Below are positions 61,018 to 64,000 of a stretch of 64,000 bases of DNA, one piece after another. The position numbers and the translations under genes were made by a program. The first letter of the stretch is position 1, and each line of letters begins with the position of its first letter. Origin of the DNA: Homarus americanus (lineage: Eukaryota > Arthropoda > Malacostraca > Decapoda > Nephropidae); assembly GCF_018991925.1 (NCBI RefSeq), contig NW_024742338.1, positions 3,199,078 to 3,263,077 on the forward strand, read 5' to 3'. The notes beneath the pieces are model-generated. The model was not told the DNA's origin, made no database searches, and saw nothing but the letters and a program-made list of their open reading frames with translations.

Positions 61018-61080
61018 AAGTGTAATGCACAGATGAAACGTAAGGCGACAGACAAAACCGAAGGAAATTAAGGAGAGGGA
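60310..61080. repeat. Polypurine tract with (GA)n
   Basis: The plus strand is strongly A/G over about 770 bp, with a pure GA microsatellite at 60946-61013. It is the strand-reversed counterpart in composition of the tract at 56880-57460. Confidence 0.85.
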
Positions 61081-61371
61081 AGAATTATAGTAGACACAAG
61101 AGGGAGAGGAGCCGGAAATTAAAGAAATGAAGACTCTGCCACAATAAGCTGAAACAAAAAAGAGGAAAGAGAACAGCTGACTAACGTTAGAGAACCATGG
61201 CGATGTAACACACCAGCTGACTAAGGGTGGATCTGCCACCAACACAACAGTGAAAGTAACATTGTCGTCATTATGTTGTAAGAAAGATGCCAAACATTGT
61301 TGAAAAGCCCTACACCAATCAGTTTATTTGGACATATTTTGTTGGCGACGATGTTCCTAACACAAATATTG

Positions 61372-61532
61372 AGCAATACGTAACTGAACGAAGCACAACA
61401 NNNNNNNNNNNNNNNNNNNNNNNNNNNNNNNNNNNNNNNNNNNNNNNNNNNNNNNNNNNNNNNNNNNNNNNNNNNNNNNNNNNNNNNNNNNNNNNNNNNN
61501 TCAGTAGCCACTTCGTTCAGTTACGTATTGCT
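61372..61532. repeat. 22-bp perfect inverted repeat flanking the N gap
   Basis: 61372-61393 begins AGCAATACGTAACTGA. Its exact reverse complement is at 61511-61532. They lie 21 and 8 bp outside the run of Ns (100 bases plus a few bases each side), in inverted orientation. Confidence 0.92.
61401..61500. other. Assembly gap (100 N)
   Basis: Exactly 100 Ns, the conventional size for a gap of unknown length. Confidence 0.99.
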
Positions 61533-61535
61533 ACG

Positions 61536-64000
61536 TATGTTTCTTATCACTGTGGTGGTGATGGCGTTCATGCTAATAAGATATTGACCGTGTGTGTGGG
61601 GGGGTTGGGATGGAGTGTAGGGGTGGTGTGGGGGTGGTGGGTGTGGGGGTGTGTGGGGGAGTAGTGGGTGTAGGGGTGTGTGGGGGGTGGTGGGTGTGGG
61701 GGTGTGTGGGGGTGGTGGGTGTGGGGGTGTGTGGGGGTGAGTGGGTGGGGGTGTGTGTGGGGTGAGTGGGTGTGTGGGGGTGGTGGGTGCAGGGGGTGTG
61801 TGGGGGTGAGTGGGTGTGGGGTGTGTGTGGGTGGTGGGTGTGGGGGGTGTGTGGGGGTGGTGGGTGTGGGGTGTGTGGGGGTGAGGTGGGTGTGTGGGGT
61901 GGTGGGTGTGGGGAGTTGTGTGGAGGTGGTGGGTGTGGGGTGTGTGGGGTGGTGTAGGGTTGGGTGTGAGGGGTGTGTGGAGTTGGTGGGTGTGGGGTGT
62001 GTGGGGAGTGGGTGTGGGGTGTGTGGGGTGGTGGGTGTGTGGGGGTGTGTGTGGAGGTGTGGTGGGTGTGGGGGTGTGTGGGGGGTGAGGTGGGTGTGGG
62101 GGTGGTGGGTGTGGGGTGAGTGGGTGTGGGTGGTGGGTGTGGGGGGTGGTGTTGGGGGGTGGTGGGTGTGGGGGAGTGTGGTGGGTGTGGGTGGTGGGTG
62201 TGGGGGTGGTGGGTGTGGGGGTGAGGTGGGGTAGTGGGGGTGGTGGGTGTGGGGTGGTGGGTGTGGGGGGTGGTGGGTGTGGGGGGTGAGGTGGGTGTGT
62301 GGGGGAGTGGTGGGTGTGGGGTGGTGTGGGGGGGTGGTGGGTGTGGGGGTGGTGGGTGTGGGGTGGTGGGTGTGGGGTGGTGGGTGTGGGGTGAGTGGGT
62401 GTGTGGAGGGTGTGGTGGGTGTGGGGTGGTGGGTGTGGGGGTGGTGGGTGTGGGGGGTGGATGGGTGTGGGGAGTGGTGGAGTTGGGGGTGAGTGGGTGT
62501 GGGGGGTGGAGGTGGGTGTGGGGGTGGTGGGTGTGGGGGGTGTGAGTGGGTGTGGGGTGGTGGGTGTGGGGGTGGTGGGTGTGGGGTGGTGGGTGTGTGG
62601 GGGGTGTGGTGGGTGTGGGGGGGTGGTGGGTGTGGGGGGTGGTGGGTGTGGGGGTGGTGGGTGTGGGGGGGTGAGGTGGGTGTGGAGGGTGGTGGGTGTG
62701 GGGTGTTGGTGGGTGTGGGGGGTGGTGGGTGTGGGGGTGGTGGGTGTGGGGTGGAGGTGGGTGTGGGGGGGTAGTGGGTGTGGGGGGGTGTTAGAGGGGG
62801 TGGTGGGTGTGGGGTGGTGGGTGTGGGGGGTGGTGGGTGTGGGGGGGTGGTGGGTGTGGGGAGGTGGTGGGTGTGGGGGTGTGGGTGTGGGGTGGTGGGT
62901 GTGGGGGGTGGTGGGTGTGGGGGTGGTGGGTGTGTGGGGGTGGTGGGTGGGTGGTGGTGTGGAGTGGGTGTGTGGGGTGGTGGGTGTGGGGGTGGTGGGT
63001 GTGGGGGTGAGTGGGTGTGGGGTGGTGGGTGTGGGGGTGGTGGGTGTGGGGGTTAGTGGGTGTGGGGGTGGGGTGGGTGTGGGGGTAGTGGGTGTGTGGG
63101 GGTGGTGGGTGTGGGGGGTGAGGTGGGTGTGGGGTGGTGGGTGTGGGGGTGGTGGGTGTGGGGGTGTGGTGGGTGTGGGGGTGAGTGGGTGTGGGGGTGA
63201 GTGGGTGTGGGGGGGTGGTGGGTGTGGAGGGTAGGTGGGTGTGGGGGTGAGTGGGTGTGTGGGGGTGGTGGGTGTGTGGGGTGGTGGGTGTGGGGGTGAG
63301 TGGGTGTGGGATTGTGTGGGTGTGGGGTGAGTGGGTGTGGGGTGTGTAGGGGGTTGGGGTGTGGGGGTTGAGACATGTGGGGGTGGGTGTGTGTGGGGGT
63401 TGGGGTGTGTGTGGGGGTGGGGGTGTGTGGGGTGAGGGTGGGGGTGGGGTGTGTGGGGGGTGGTGAGTGTGGGGTGTGTGGGGGTGGTGGATGTGGGGGT
63501 GTGGGGGCGTGGGTGTGGGGTGTGGGGGTGGGGAGGGCATGGTGGGGTGTTGGGTATGGGTGCAGGTGTGGCGGTATGGTGTGGGGGTGTGGGTGTACGG
63601 GTGTGGGTGTGTGGGGGCATGGGTGTGGAGCCATGGGTGTGGGGAGTGTGGGTGTGGGTGGTGGGTGTGGGGTGTGTGAAGGTGTGGGTGTGGGGTGTGG
63701 AGGCATGGGTGTGGGGGTGTGTGGGGGTGGTGGGTGTGGGGGTGTGGGGCAGGGGGTGTGGGTGTACAGGTGTGGGTGGTGTGGGGCATGGGTGTGGGCC
63801 ATGGGTGTGGGGTAGTGGGTGTGTGGGGGTGGTGGGGTGTGGGGTGGTGGGTGTGGGGTGTGGGCATGGGTGTGGGGGTGTGTGTGGGGTGGTGGGTGTG
63901 GGGTGTGGAGGTATGGGTGTGGGGTGTGGTGTGGGGTTGTATGGGTGCAGGGGTGTGGAGGCGTGGATGTAGGGGTTGTGTGGGGGTTCCAGAGTGGGTG
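61536..64000. repeat. G/T satellite block, direct copy B of 48122-50520
   Basis: Begins with the same unique leader (TTCATGCTAATAAGATATTG, against TTCATGCTAGTAAGATATTG in copy A). It continues with the 14-15 bp GGGTGTGGGGTGGT units and ends at the window edge in the same right-hand sequence (GTGGATGTAGGGGTTGTGTG). The rare variant GGGAGTTGTGTGG occurs at comparable places (about 48428 and 61911), so whole blocks were copied. It continues beyond the window. Confidence 0.93.

Noticed and set aside
61521..63972. Long frames in the second satellite block
   Set aside because: Same 14-15 bp satellite as copy A; not coding.

Overview
This is a eukaryotic, almost certainly arthropod, genomic window. 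It has one large intron-rich gene, many transposon remnants in introns, abundant AT, GT, GA and ACAGT microsatellites, and very long G/T-rich satellite arrays. The repeat load and the LINE types suggest a decapod crustacean; that is inference, since no sequence search was possible. A run of 100 Ns (61401-61500) marks an assembly gap.

The left two thirds (6.1-39.9 kb) hold one gene on the minus strand. It encodes a chromodomain helicase DNA-binding protein of the CHD6/7/8/9-Kismet group. I reconstructed 24 exons from conserved protein segments and splice sites. Their lengths sum to 9,723 nt (3,240 codons plus stop) with consistent phase across all 23 introns. In order the protein has a Lys/Pro-rich N-terminal part, two chromodomains, a SNF2 ATPase (Walker A K530, DEAH 636-639), the helicase C lobe, an RGG-rich insert, SANT/SLIDE-like segments, a very acidic region full of psi-K-x-E motifs, an AT-hook, BRK domains, and a C-terminal tract of about three dozen LDPKLL-type repeats. 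The first exon found starts inside the reading frame, so the start codon and probably several hundred residues lie further upstream and were not found.

Introns and the 3' flank carry recognisable transposon remains. There are three copies of one LINE family (1-938, 8774-10100, 25180-25600) and a decayed CR1-like LINE (39975-41554) ending 68 bp from an acceptor. There is a 190-bp hAT-type MITE with a perfect 8-bp target duplication, and three TA-flanked inverted-repeat elements of Tc1/mariner/pogo type (10746-12202, 26706-27491, 33912-34529). Two of the three have internal direct duplications, and the third keeps what looks like a transposase tail.

From 41.6 to 46.0 kb I see no gene, only microsatellites and possible regulatory motifs. 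From 46.07 kb onward the window is mostly satellite: a GGTGGTGGGTGAGG-type array (46.07-47.95 kb), a 14-15 bp GGGTGTGGGGTGGT array (48.18-50.52 kb), a GGGGTGTCGTGTGTGT array (50.93-54.89 kb) and a GTCTCTCAGGTGTGTG array (54.89-56.09 kb). After about 5 kb of non-repetitive DNA with a polypyrimidine and a polypurine tract and the N gap, the 48-50.5 kb block recurs in direct orientation with both of its unique flanks (61.54-64.00 kb). All of the very long open frames in these arrays are products of composition, not genes.
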